Assembly: GCA_010093605.1 (NCBI GenBank)
Contig: MU004183.1
Location: forward strand, 1,116,001 to 1,180,000
DNA length: 64,000 nt
Direction of reading: 5' to 3'
Source of the DNA: Lophium mytilinum
Lineage: Eukaryota; Ascomycota; Dothideomycetes; Mytilinidiales; Mytilinidiaceae
Position numbers and translations under genes: made by a program. Shown here one piece after another: positions 11,299 to 22,422 of this stretch (the first letter of the stretch is position 1; the number at the start of each line of letters is the position of its first letter). A model generated the notes under the pieces. It was not told the origin of the DNA and did not search any database. It saw only the letters and a list, made by a program, of their open reading frames with translations.

Positions 11299-12617
11299 TT
11301 ACTCCACTCCAGCTTCGTCTTCTCTCTGTACGGGCGTTGCTGCCTTCGGCGGACCTCCAGCCCTTGGTGGCCCACCGATCTTTGGAGGTGGAGGCACAGA
11401 TCCAGCTCTCGCTGATGGCGCATAATCTTGCTCCTTGCTTTTCTCCTCCCCTTCTTTGAAATAGTCGTCCAAACCTGCGCTCGGCGACGCAAACGCATGG
11501 TGCGCTCGACCTTTCTTTGGCTTTCCGGTAGGGGACGGCGCGGGAGGAGGGGATTTGGATTGGAACTGCATATTAGCTGGAACAAGGAAGTCTGATATTG
11601 GTGGCTGGAGAGGAGCAGAATTAGGAGCTGCGTGTGATGCTGAAGATGTAGGCCGTTGCTCATCGAAAGCAGAGTCGGTGGAGAAGAGGGTTTCGCCAGG
11701 CCCATGTGGAGGCTCTTCCAGGGGTGCGGGGATACGATGGAGAGCGCCAAAGCCTAGGACACAACCAAGGGCTCCCTCACCACCCCAGGTGCGTGTGGGA
11801 GTGATGGTGACTGGCCTCGTGACATTGTATTCGTGGTTGTAAACGAACAGGCGGAGCGGGCGATTCATGTACTGTTTTGGGTCAGCAAATTCTATTGAAT
11901 TTGTCTGAAAATCAGAGTGAATAAGAAGCCCGTATGCCCACATTCCTCCTGCGCTATGACAGTTGTGGAGACGTGGTGAAGAACCGAGTATATAGCACTA
12001 GCGAACGGAGAGTAGAAACACAGATAAAACCTACATCTTCAACTAACTCACCTAGTCCGGATTCACCACGGACTAAGCCTTCAGGACTACCGATGACATA
12101 GTCACCATACGGAAGTAGGCCAGCAGTATCTGCGGGAGAATTGGGAATGACATCAAGTATGTGCCAGACATCTTCGGTTGCTGACAGAGGGGTCCATTGC
12201 AGTGATAATCCCAGCTTCTCTGCTGGCACCGGGAAGAACACCTCCCGTATTTTCTGGCCCTACAACCCGTACATTAGGGTATAGTATTTTTAGGCGACCC
12301 TCCATGCTTACCTTGGCGCTGAACAGTCCTAAACTGATAGTTGAGCCAGCGCAGTTGTGGACTTCTGCGGCAAAGAGATTGGGATCGGGATTGTCCTAAT
12401 AATGGGAGTTAAATACATGGTAACATCTACTTGAAATTACAATTCTTACAATAGTCCTCCCATTGATGCCGATAATGAAGTCAAACCAAGGCTCCAGGGG
12501 TATCTCAGTGTTGGTGTTGCGCAAGACCTGGAACCCGAATGCGCCCTGTATGCTTGAGCCTTGCTCGCGCGGACCGTCGTCGAGGCGGGCGATGAATCTA
12601 TTGAGCGCTCCAAACAT
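11299..12617 (-). CDS. grh1: GRASP55/65 family Golgi reassembly stacking protein
   Basis: Four exons, 12617-12450, 12395-12312, 12259-12035 and 11871-11299, give 349 residues. Two tandem atypical PDZ domains form the conserved GRASP region: PDZ1 includes GFQVLRNT and PWFDFIIGINGRTI; PDZ2 includes HILDVIPNSPADTAGLLPYGDYVIG and WGGEGALGCVLGFG. The C-terminal ~120 residues are Pro/Ser-rich, as in the regulatory SPR region of animal GRASPs. The protein should tether early Golgi and ER-exit membranes and assist unconventional secretion. The start MFGALNRFIARLDDG has no Gly2, so N-myristoylation is not possible from this ATG. An in-frame ATG at 12695 would add 26 residues. Confidence 0.93.
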
Positions 12618-12945
12618 GGTTCCAAAGATTGATGGAGGTGCAAGCAATGAAGCTTCGGTGCCAGGTGTTGGAATCTCGTCTGTTGTTGTGGCCATAGCTT
12701 CTGTGGCTGATGCCGCTACTTTGTCCCTCGAGATTCCGCTTTGCAAAATATACGAGAGACGACTCAAAGTGTGCAAGAAGTATGGTTGTCTTTGTTCAAG
12801 TCTGAGAATCCCTAGGTAAAGACACAGATTTACACACTTGTCAATATTGCTCTCGTGCAAACGATTCACATACACAGCTCAGGCGCGGTTCCGAACGAAG
12901 TTAGACCACCCGCATTTTAACGGCCCCAACTCGAACTGAAACCTC
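12618..12945. promoter_or_regulatory. Divergent promoter region, GRASP and TGS1
   Basis: 328 bases between the two start codons. The in-frame extension upstream of the GRASP start (towards 12875) is probably 5' leader. No obvious TATA element is visible. Confidence 0.5.
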
Positions 12946-14060
12946 ATGCGCCCATCCCTGCCGACCCGTAGGCAAAGACAAAGACAATTATATAAAGAGA
13001 GGAGACGCAGGGAACAAACGATACTATCTATCGATGAGGGTGGGATAGCAACGATCTTCGAGGGTGCTCACCAGCAGCTTTACATGGCGCCCATTCCTGA
13101 TCCTCCGGCGGAGGAGGGCATTTTTCATTACCAGCACGGCGACGATGTCCCAGCAGAAGTTCAAAAGTTCGTTATCCATCTCTACAAACGAGGAACTACT
13201 AACACGGGCTTAGATACTGGGCGCAGAGAGATACCATCTTCTCGGAGTACTCTAGGGGTATTTGGATGACCAACGATGCTTGGTTTGGTATCACGCCCGA
13301 ACCAGTGGCTAAGTATGGCCTTCGTACTCCTTGCTCTATCTCAAGCTCATTTTGTTAGCGCCATAGCAGAACATGTGTCAGATGGAGCGCCAAAGGAGAA
13401 GAAAGTAATCATTGACGCTTTCGCTGGCGCTGGTGGCAATGCCATTGCCTTTGCGTTGTCTGGCAGATGGGAGCAGGTGTTTGCCATCGAGAAAGACCCA
13501 GCTGTCCTCAAATGCGCAAAGCACAACGCAGAGATCTACGGGGTCGCAAAGAAGATCTGGTGGTATGAAGGAGACTGCTTTGAAATCCTCAAGACACGTC
13601 TTGCTCGTACCAAAGACGCCGTCGTCTATGCGAGTCCGCCCTGGGGAGGTGAGCTACGCTCCTTTCTCTAGATGGTGGATGATGTGCTAAGTATTTACAG
13701 GCCCTGGATACCGAGATGATAACGTCTTCAATCTCAAGACTATGGAGCCGTACAACCTCGACACTATTTACAGTGCATTCGCAAAGGTCACGCAAGATAT
13801 TGTGCTGTACCTACCCCGAACTTCGAATCTGAACCAGCTCGTCAGATATACCACGGAAGGCAGGAAGCTCGAAGTGGCGCATTACTGTCTCAAAGGAGCT
13901 AGCAAAGTATGTGGACTTGCCCAAGGGGTTTGATTCGGATTGCTAACTCTGAATGAAGGCTATATGCGTGTATTTCGGCGACTTCACGTTTGGATCGAAG
14001 GACGACGATGGGACTGCCGGTGAGACTACCGAAGGATCCGGGCTCCTCCAGTCGGAATGA
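12946..14060 (+). CDS. TGS1: Trimethylguanosine synthase
   Basis: Five exons, 12946-13166, 13214-13312, 13359-13648, 13701-13906 and 13959-14060, give 305 residues. After a basic N-terminal tail, the class I methyltransferase core follows: KYWAQRDTIF and WMTNDAWFG (the substrate-recognition helices), SAM motif I DAFAGAGG (126-133), and the catalytic SPPWGG (199-204), followed by GYRDD. The enzyme turns the 7-methylguanosine cap of snRNAs and snoRNAs into a 2,2,7-trimethyl cap in the nucleus and nucleolus. All four introns are 46-52 bases. In each unspliced reading the homology breaks off, so the junctions are well supported. Confidence 0.95.
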
Positions 14061-14762
14061 ATGCTGTCCAGAGTAGGAAAACCTTCCTCGAGCTAGCACA
14101 CACCGATGGTGCCATACTCCGTCGCCGAAGCGTCAGGTCAGTCTGCAGTTGACAGCCTGCGTCAACCGAGGACCCGAGAGCACCAAAGTAGACGCAAACG
14201 GAATCTCGCTGGAAGTCGTACGGTAGTCCACCACTTGTAGGGACTAACTAGGATGTTGGTAAGAAGGGATACCTCAAAAGGTACGAGGAATGTAATGTTG
14301 TAGGCTTTGAAACGAGGGTCACAAAGGGATGCACGACTTCTAGGCTCCAACCAGATACCCAAGAATAAATGTGCCTACCTGCCAGCAAGCTTCTTGCCGC
14401 TCCGCAAAAATAGTGAATGATATAGAGCTTATGATCACGTGCTGATTGGATCGCCGCTAACCCCGGTCTTGGCCGTTTGCCATCTTCAATACATCAAACC
14501 CACGACATCACCTCCTCGCACCGCGGTCTGTTCGACGACCGCACCCAGAACACTACTCGAACCACACATTCCAAATCCTCCTGCCAACACGTTCCCCTAG
14601 CCTTTCCACTCTCGCTAGCCCACCTCACTTGCGCTGGCGACAGCTTCACCCCGTATTCTGCGCCGTCCTCCGTCGGGCCTGCGCTGCGCTGCCTGAACAC
14701 GCGCCCACTCCCACCCCAGTGGCGGGGTTCAACCTCCAGAACATACCACAACCACAGCAAGC
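14061..14762. promoter_or_regulatory. TGS1 3' end and TAF1 promoter/5' leader
   Basis: 700 bases between tandem genes. A TCACGTG box (14435-14441) lies four bases from an inverted CCAAT box (ATTGG, 14445-14449), a plausible promoter pair for TAF1. The last 250 bases are CT/C-rich like a 5' leader. Confidence 0.45.
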
Positions 14763-17700
14763 ATGCCACACGCCGTCGGTGAAGAGGATCTCCAAGCGGA
14801 GCAGGATGATGAAGCTATCCGGAAGCTCCTCGCAGACGAGCACCAAGAAGATGCACTTGGCTTCCTGGCGCGGGACCTAGAAACAGGCGAGAAGGCAGAC
14901 GATGCTGTTGACTACGAAGATATCGCGGACGACGATCTTGCCGAGGACGAAGACGAGACCAACGGCAATCGCGTTAACGGCGATAATGAGGACGGCCTCG
15001 CCGGCCTGTTCTCAGACCCGATAGAGGACAATTTTGGTGACCTGTTTGGCGACGATGAACCCTCCACACTCCTCGATGACATCCCGCAAGATACCGCCCT
15101 CTTCAAGTCTAACATCTCGCTTGATACACAATCTGCCGCAAACGCAGGTACTGGCGCAACTGCGAGTGCGGGAAACGCTGACCAGCCGACTTTCCGGGAT
15201 GTTGATTACGGTATAGCGGATGATGACGAGGAGGAGGAGGAGGAAGAAGAGGAAGAAGAGGATGAGCAAACGCGGGAACAGCGTCGCTTGTTCGATATGT
15301 CTCGGCGAGACCACTCGGGCGTAGCAGACGTGCCGCCTACCGATGCTACAGATCCAGACTTTTTCGAACAGATGTGGCCTGACTTCGAGGAGGGGACTCC
15401 CTTGCGGTTTGCCAAAATTATACCACACAAGCGCGCCTTCTTCCTAGCCAAGACACCTCTGAAGCCGCCGAGGCCTATACAGCCAACCAAGGTGAATCTC
15501 GAGATTCAGCAGGATCAGGAGCGTAGTTTCAGGCTTCCGGAAAACCTCACAACGCGGAAGGCCGTTCCAAATGGCGATGCAGATGAGCGAGGCATAATTG
15601 TCATTACTGACGGGAAGCACGTGGTGGCCGATAATGATGGTGAAATAGATCTCGACAATTCCGATGATATAGACGAAGACGAGATGGTCGCAGGCGTTAA
15701 GTGGAAAGATTTGAGGGCCATTTGTCAGGATTGGGAAATTCCAAGCCCAGACACTTTGTCGAGCAATGGAGAGGAAGAAGCCTTTCCAGTTGATGAATTT
15801 TCGCCTGATAACGAATGGATCAAAGGCATGATCGCACCGCCAGAAAAGGTAAGACAAGTCGAAGACCTGGCAGATTCAATGCTAACCCTACATAGAAACG
15901 ACGGACTGGTGATCATGGAGGACTACCGCAACATGTTCCTATCTACGATAGGAGCCTTCCTTCGTTCGATGACTTTGCGGCGGCGACTGCTAAGATTGCG
16001 AGGAAGATTGTTCTAGACATGAACGATCATAGACTCCTCCTAGAAGAGCAACAGCCAGCTGTAGAGGCAAAGAAGCTCCGGGCGCTGGCCCCTACATCTA
16101 GGCGCGATGTCAGAGGGAAGCATGCCAACCCGATGAAACAGCGCTTCAACATCTCCAACGACGATGCCTATGATGCATTGAAAGAAAACCATCAACACAA
16201 AGTGCGAAGCACAATAGGGACTCTGGCTGTAGAGCACGGAATGCCTGCTTTGAGGCTGCAATATCCCTTCTACCAGATCACCCTGTCTGACAGAGAACTG
16301 CGCGCCTTCCATCGGCCAGCATTCCATTGCAAGCCGGGTGAACGAGCCAATTTCACCCCAAACAAAACCTTGAAGCGAAAGCGCTTCAAGAACTTAAAGC
16401 CACAGGCTATCTACGAGCGGGCAGAAGACTTGACGCTAGGTGACAACTCGACCATGCTCCTTTGCGAGTATTCTGAAGAGTATCCCATGATGTTATCCAA
16501 TCTCGGAATGGGCAACAAGTATGTCCATTACTATCGACGAAAGGACGAAGAGGACAACGCCCGCCCGAAGCATGACATAGGCGAGACTGCGGTGCTCCTC
16601 CCCCAAGATCAGAGTCCCTTTTCAGTCTTTGGCTATGTCGACCCCGGCCAGGAAGTGCCTGCTCTTCATAACTCGTTGTATCGTGCACCTATATTCCGAC
16701 ACGACCCTAGGTCTACCGACTTCTTGGTCTGCAGAAGCCAAACCGGCATAGAAGGTTCGAGGTGGTATCTCAGAAACATGGAGAATCTGCATGTTGTTGG
16801 TCAGCAACTGCCTTCGGTCGAGATTCCGGGAACTCATGCTCGAAAGGTTACTGAGATAAACAAGAAGCGACTGAAGGCGCTTGGGCTTCGGATGTACACG
16901 AAGAACAAGAACCGGAACGTCCGAGGCCCTTTCGCGAGTAACGAAATGATTAGAGATCATCTCCCCGGCACAGATATCGCCTCAAATCGGTCCAGGTTGA
17001 GGGATATTATGCAATACAACACGAATACAAAGTCATGGGAGCCGAAGGTCAATGAGTCCATCACGACAGAAGAGCAATTCCGGTCAATGATCAAGCCGGA
17101 AGAAATTTGTCTGATGGACGCTATGCAAGTCGGCGCTAGATACCTTGCCGACGCGGGTGAAAACACAGCCGAGTTGATGGACGTGAAGGAGGGGGATAAC
17201 ACAAACGATAGTATCGTGGCGAAACTGGTTCCATGGCAGATCACGAAGAACTTCCTGAGCGCGTGCCAGGGCAAGTCTATGGTGGAACTTCACGGCGAAG
17301 GTGATCCAACCGGTCGGGGTGAAGCATTCAGCTTCATCAGAACCTCGATGAAAGGTGGCTTCAAGGATGTGGGAGAGAGTCTTGAAGACAAATTGGATGC
17401 GAAGAAGATCAAAGAACTTGGAGGGCACAGCTACAATGTTGCCAGACAGCAGAATTCGTACGACAACGCCATCAAGCGTATATGGACCAAGCAACAAGAG
17501 AGCCTGTCGTCTACTTTGGAGCATTCCGATACCGAGATGGACGTTGATCATGTTGAGACGCAGCAAGCTCTTGGTCGCGGGATGACCCCTAGATCTGAGT
17601 ATGGGACGCCTGCGGCGTTCCTTCGGGATGATGAGAGTCACATCAGCAGAATGAGCAACAACAGCCAGTCGATCAAAAACAAGGTTCTAAAGATCACTCG

Positions 17701-18385
17701 CAGGATTAGGAACGAAGATGGCGAGAGTGATGAGGAGGAAGTCATCGTTCGGGATCCCAAGGTCATTTCACTGTACCGCAATCGGAGACATCAACAACAG
17801 TTGGATGACACACTGAAGTACGTTTTCGATGTTTACTGTTGATTGACCTTCACTAACAGACTCTAGGAACATCGAACAGCTGAGGCCGTCGGGTAATCCC
17901 GAGGAGGATAATATCAAGAAGATGACGTATGTTTCCTACTACAATGCTTTATATCATTACTGACGTCTATCTAGGCTCCTCTCAGAACTCGCTAGACTGG
18001 AGCGCAATGTCGAGCGACGACAAGGCCGAGAGAAGGCTAAGAATATGAGCGCGGTGGCAGTGTCCAATGCTGCTACACCGGGATCTCCATCAGCGGGTGC
18101 CCCGAAGACGACTCAACGTAAATGTGCGAATTGCGGAATGGTCGGTCATATCAAGACGAACAAAAAGTATGTCCCCTTTTCTTCTCTTGTCGGACTCCTT
18201 GTCCGACACTTGATAGTGGGGAGTGTGATTACTAACGCGGCATTCCTAGACTTTGTCCTCAGCTCAACGGCACAGCAACCAGACAGAGTGATGCATTTGA
18301 CAGTACGACAGCATTCGCATCTCCAATTGCCGCGACGCCTTCCTCATCACTGGCGCTGGCTCCGGCTGCAGGCTCACCGTTCTGA
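14763..18385 (+). CDS. TAF1: TFIID subunit TAF1
   Basis: Five exons, 14763-15848, 15896-17817, 17867-17926, 17975-18166 and 18250-18385, give 1131 residues. The very acidic N-terminus (LAGLFSDPIEDNFGDLFGD, then an uninterrupted Glu run near residue 160) corresponds to the TAND and linker region. The central part is the TAF1 core that binds TAF7 and promoter DNA (MNDHRLLLEEQQ, PHKRAFFLAKTPLKPPRP, FLVCRSQTGIEG, WEPKVNESI, FSFIRTSMKGG). Near the C-terminus a zinc knuckle (CANCGMVGHIKTNKKLCP) is split by the last intron. There is no bromodomain, as in yeast Taf1. It is the scaffold of TFIID, acting at promoters in the nucleus. Confidence 0.95.
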
Positions 18386-19544
18386 GTGATCTCGATGCGC
18401 TTAGGTGGATTTCAGGACTATGGAGGGCTGCTAAGAAATTTTGCTTGCATCGGGTAGGCGTTATGGAAACTCTACGGAGATGTCTCCTTCTTTCAGCATG
18501 CATAGCGATCCCGGGAAAATGGGAGGGAGTAAAGGTTTGGGGCTTGGCGTGCAAGCTATGGAGACGGGCTCGAGCGTTTGCCGGGCACCACATTGATATG
18601 CGCAAGCGCTAGGTTAGGCCAGCTACAGCGACTGTCAGAGTATTCGCTCTACATGTAGGTTGCGCCGTTGGCGTGATGGTCTTCGCCGCTAGGGGCTTAG
18701 CTAGTGAAGAGAAATAATTAGGTATAGGATGAATATCATTGTACCGACCCTTCGATGCGACAAACGTGAGTCAACGAGACGAAAGCCACAGCGCTACGTT
18801 AACTCAAAACTCTACTATGGTGTAATGCAAGAAGTATTTCGCCGATGGAGGCACGAGATGGAAGGAGGTCAAGGGAACAACTATATGACCAAGAAAATTC
18901 ACGAAGCATGCGTAGTTTAAGGCTAGGTACATACATACATGCCTCTACCTAGACATGTGTAATAGAAGAATCGAAGACGAAATCATCAGGCACGGAAAAA
19001 GGCCAGCGCACACGTCTAAGAAGGGTGTTGGCTGAGGCTGTAAAGAGACGTGACGAAGATCAAAACAACACGCACCCATAACATGGGAGATCGCAAAACG
19101 GCACAGCACCAAGGCAGACACGCGGGGCATCAAAGCAATGAGTCACGCGTTCTAGAGGCGCAGGTGGTTCAGCGTTCCCGGGTGCCCTACCGAAGTACAC
19201 GTAGGCAACAGGACTCGAGAGGTGAGGAAATGGGCGAAGCTACGAGAAAGAAGAGCGTCAGCTGGCAGGTGTTGAGGTTTTAAGGTGTGCACGGCCTCTT
19301 AGCTGGTGTTGGCCCTCGCGTATCGAGAATTGCATGCGAGACGGGACCCCCTGGTAGCGTGGTGATCCGGTGCTGGCCCAAGTCATGTGCCGACTATTTA
19401 AACTGAGAAGCCCCCGCGCGCCGCGCCCTCCCCAAGAGCTCCTCTGAACCTTCGTCGTCTCCACCACCATAATTCTGCCTATCCGTCTCGACCGTCTTAC
19501 ACATCGCCTTCCCAGCAATAATCAGTATCCAATCACTATTCACA
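18386..19544. other. TAF1 3' flank and histone H1 promoter
   Basis: 1.16 kb. Minus-strand open frames (18264-18605, 18945-19133) and plus-strand ones have no recognisable content. The last 150 bases hold the H1 promoter and a CT-rich leader. Confidence 0.5.
19395..19402 (+). promoter_or_regulatory. TATA-like element upstream of histone H1
   Basis: TATTTAAA, 143 bases upstream of the H1 start codon and followed by a CT-rich leader. It is a good candidate TATA box for a highly expressed gene; position and sequence are the only evidence. Confidence 0.45.
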
Positions 19545-20771
19545 ATGCCTCCCAAGAAGTCTACCGCCGCCGCTCCCAAGAAGGCCGCCGCCGCCGCTCC
19601 CGCCCATGGCAGCTACCAAGGTATGTCGCTCATTATCGCACCACGCAACGCTCGCGCAAGCTGCGTGGCTGTTCCATCGTGATCGCCGCTCAATACTGAC
19701 TATGCCCTATAGATATGGTTAAGGAAGCTATCCTCAACGTAAGTCTACGATTTCCGGCGCATCACGACCACCCCGCTCGAGATTGCGACCGAACACATGT
19801 CGCGTCACTTCCTCCTCCACCACGCCACCCTACCAAACTCTCTAAGCTATTGAATTGAGTACTGACTTGTTCTTCTCCTCTTTCAGCTTAAGGAACGCAA
19901 TGGAAGCAGGTTAGTTCCCATAGTTTATCATTCTGTTGTTGTTCGCGGCGCCACGTCACTTGCCGTCACTGAGAAACATCTGCTGACCCGATTCCTCTGC
20001 AGCCGCCAGGCCATCAAGAAGTACATCCAGGCCAACAACAACCTCGGCGGCACCACTGAAGCCATGTTCACAAGCCACTTGAACCGCGCTATCTTGTCTG
20101 GCGAGAAGAGCAATGATTTCGCTCGCCCGAAGGGTCAGTCATTCCACACCTTCCCGCCCATCTCTTTTGTTTACTACCTTTTCTACGCGTTCATTCTCTC
20201 AACTCTTCATCCTTGCTATTGATCTGCTGTCGGGCTGAATCATTTCCTCGGGACTGTGTTCTGTTGATCGCTGCAAACATGTAACTAACATACCTCTCAG
20301 GTCCTTCCGGTCCCGTGAAGCTTGCGAAAAAGGAGGCTAAGCCCGCTGCTGCCAAACCTGCCGCCAAACCTGCTGCGGCAAAGAAGGTGGCTGCTAAGCC
20401 AGCGGCGAAGGTATGTTCGCATTGCTGATGTCATTGTCGTGACTGGGGTCTGACATGGATAACAGAAGGCATCCGCCACCAAGGCTCCAGCCAAGAAGCC
20501 CGCCGCAAAGAAGGTTGCTGCGAAGAAGGCTCCCGCAGCGAAAAAGGTCGCAGCTAAGCCCAAGGCCAACGCTGGCCGTCCACGAAAGACCGCCCAGCCT
20601 GCACCCGCCGTCGTTGAACCCAAGACCATTCTAAGCAAGACCAAGTCCGGTCGAGTAACCAAGACCAAGGCTCCTGCTGTCACGAAGCCCGCAAAGAAGG
20701 CCGCCACCAAGAAGGCGCCGGCGAAGAAGGCAACTCCCAAGAAGGCCACCCCTAAGAAGGCTGCAGCATGA
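19545..20771 (+). CDS. Linker histone H1
   Basis: Six exons, 19545-19620, 19713-19738, 19887-19909, 20003-20133, 20301-20410 and 20466-20771, give 223 residues. A short Lys/Ala tail (MPPKKSTAAAPKK) leads into the winged-helix globular domain (about 21-95: GSYQDMVKEAILNLKERNGS, RQAIKKYIQANNNLGG, FARPKGPSGPVKLAKK). A long C-terminal tail of Lys/Ala/Pro repeats follows, as expected for DNA-linker binding. Exons 2 and 3 are only 26 and 23 bases. H1 binds nucleosomes at the dyad and compacts chromatin. The long minus-strand open frame over the tail is a composition artefact. Confidence 0.95.
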
Positions 20772-21609
20772 GCGGGGGACAATGCTGTCCTTCTTCATTT
20801 CTCAGGTCTCGAACCATCCTTCATAGGCGACGGTCGGTAGGCGTCCGGCGGATACTTCGGACGGGCGGGGCTTCTTGTGTGATATCCATTTCTTTTGGTT
20901 TAACGGTCGAAATTCGGGGAACTATCTACCTTCTAGCCTCGAAAGTGTAGCGCGTAATGGTGGCGATTCTTCCTTGCCATTTACTACCTCAATCATCACT
21001 GCGAGGCGGGGGCTCTGGTACTAAGGTGTGGGCGGCGTTCACGGGGAGTTGGTTGCATGTTCATGTCACGATTGATTTACTGGGTGGGAAACGGGAACTT
21101 TATGAGGGCGGGCTCGGCGAGTGTGTCTGGCGAGCTGGGGTAGAGAACATAAATAGCATCGCTTCGTTGAAAATTCGAAACCGGTTGCTTCGTTAATATT
21201 CAGTCTCGTTTGTTGTGATTTTCGTTTGCGTCGCGTCGTAGTTCTGAGGTCAAAACAACGCGCTCTCTTGGCGAAGTTGGGATCCACAGTTTGTATGGCT
21301 CGTGCTGAGATCGATTACTATTGGACAGTGGCCTTATCTGTGGCTGTTATTTCCACTTCGTTAGAGCTCGCAGCTCCGCCATTTTCCCTTGCTTCTTACC
21401 CTCACGTTCTTCTAATCCGTGATCACGACGACTTGGATCTAAATAACGAAAACATGAATGATGGTGAAAAATGAACAGAGTTCAGTTCGTAACTTCTTAA
21501 GTGATTGATTTGTGTTCAATCTGTATCTCTTCAAAGCTTTTGGGAACTTGGTCGATTGATCACGGTATCGTTTGCCTCACCGCTTATATCCTTCTCTCGC
21601 TCATACCTT

Positions 21610-21614
21610 TATAT
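21610..21614 (+). promoter_or_regulatory. TATA-like element of the candidate ncRNA
   Basis: TATAT in TTTATATC, 26 bases ahead of the first hairpin of the structured locus. This is the spacing expected between TATA and start at U6-type Pol III genes. Inferred from position only. Confidence 0.35.
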
Positions 21615-21635
21615 CGTGTAATTCCTCGCCGCTAT

Positions 21636-21771
21636 CTCCCTTCGGGGCGCTGCGCAATTGTGGCGTAGTGACCGCTGACCTTACAGCGGAGGCTGGTACA
21701 TACGCCAGCTTGAAAAAACCCCTTGCGCGCAATATGGGGTTTTTAGTAGGGCTTCGGCCCGACTTTTTTTT
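21636..21771 (+). ncRNA. Candidate Pol III non-coding RNA (structured, unidentified)
   Basis: Four nested or serial inverted repeats fill this stretch. (1) CCC-TTCG-GGG at 21638-21647. (2) GGCGTA at 21662-21667 pairs with TACGCC at 21701-21706 and encloses CCGCTG/CAGCGG (21672-21677 with 21684-21689). (3) AAAAACCCC/GGGGTTTTT arms at 21714-21722 and 21736-21744, with TTGCGCGCAA between them. (4) GGGC-TTCG-GCCC at 21749-21760. An uninterrupted T8 (21764-21771) follows, a strong RNA polymerase III terminator. TGGCGTAGTGA (21661-21671) resembles an A box, and GGTTCGATAC (21789-21798), just past the T-run, resembles a B box. The 5' hairpin recalls the fungal U6 start, but the U6 ACAGAGA box is absent. 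It does not look like tRNA, 5S or SRP RNA. Ends are approximate. Confidence 0.45.
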
Positions 21772-22337
21772 GTCTCTCACTCACTATGGGTTCGATACGT
21801 ACTGTGTCTATTCTCCAAAAATATTTTTATCTTTTTGATGGTGATTCGTTTGGTCAAGATTAGACCTTGCTCGCTCTCTTGGCCACCGCTTACACTATCT
21901 CGTAGACTGGACTACTTCCCCTTCTAAAGCGCCCCTTGTACCGATGTCTCAGAATATTCGCCATCATGAATAATGTACGTAGGTATATTTGTTCTCTGCA
22001 TAGATAACGGGTTGCCAAGCACCCATAACCATTGTACATTTATAGTGCATTTTGACGCCATCCACTATATGTTTCCCAGGACCAGCATCTCAGAAGACAC
22101 CTTATCTAACCCCAATGCTTGGTACATTTCATCCAGGCAGGTGTACGACGACGACTTAACGGAGGTAGAACCAAAGAAGAAGGCGATAAGGTTAGCGAGG
22201 TTCTCGAGGCGGACTAATCATAAATAGGAAACACAGTGAACTACCGTGCTTGGCACATAATGCAAACAAGCATTGGGGGATCACCTGTCAATTATGGGGG
22301 AAGAATAAGCTTGGTACGATGAGAAGTGAAACGTGTG

Positions 22338-22344
22338 TATATAG
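22338..22344 (+). promoter_or_regulatory. TATA box upstream of the carboxypeptidase gene
   Basis: TATATAG, 79 bases before the preferred start codon and followed by a pyrimidine-rich stretch. A reasonable TATA box, judged by sequence and spacing only. Confidence 0.45.
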
Positions 22345-22422
22345 ATCTTTCACCCGCTGTTGTTCCTGGAAACGGCGTGCTTTACCCTCTTGCTCTCTCA
22401 CACCCGTTACCTTCTAGCCAAT

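Larger units (their letters stand above)
20772..22422. other. Intergenic region with a structured RNA-like locus
   Basis: 1.65 kb without a supportable protein gene. 20772-21540 looks like H1 3' flank. 21600-21800 contains the hairpins and T-run described separately. 21840-22330 shows nothing recognisable before the carboxypeptidase promoter. Confidence 0.5.

Noticed and set aside
20297-20782. 161-codon minus-strand frame over the histone H1 tail
   Set aside because: It is a mirror of Lys/Ala repeat codons (reading as Phe/Ala/Gly), a pure composition shadow.
21713-21771. Hairpin plus T-run considered as a bacterial rho-independent terminator
   Set aside because: The context is eukaryotic and several hairpins precede it. 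A Pol III terminator is the more fitting reading.
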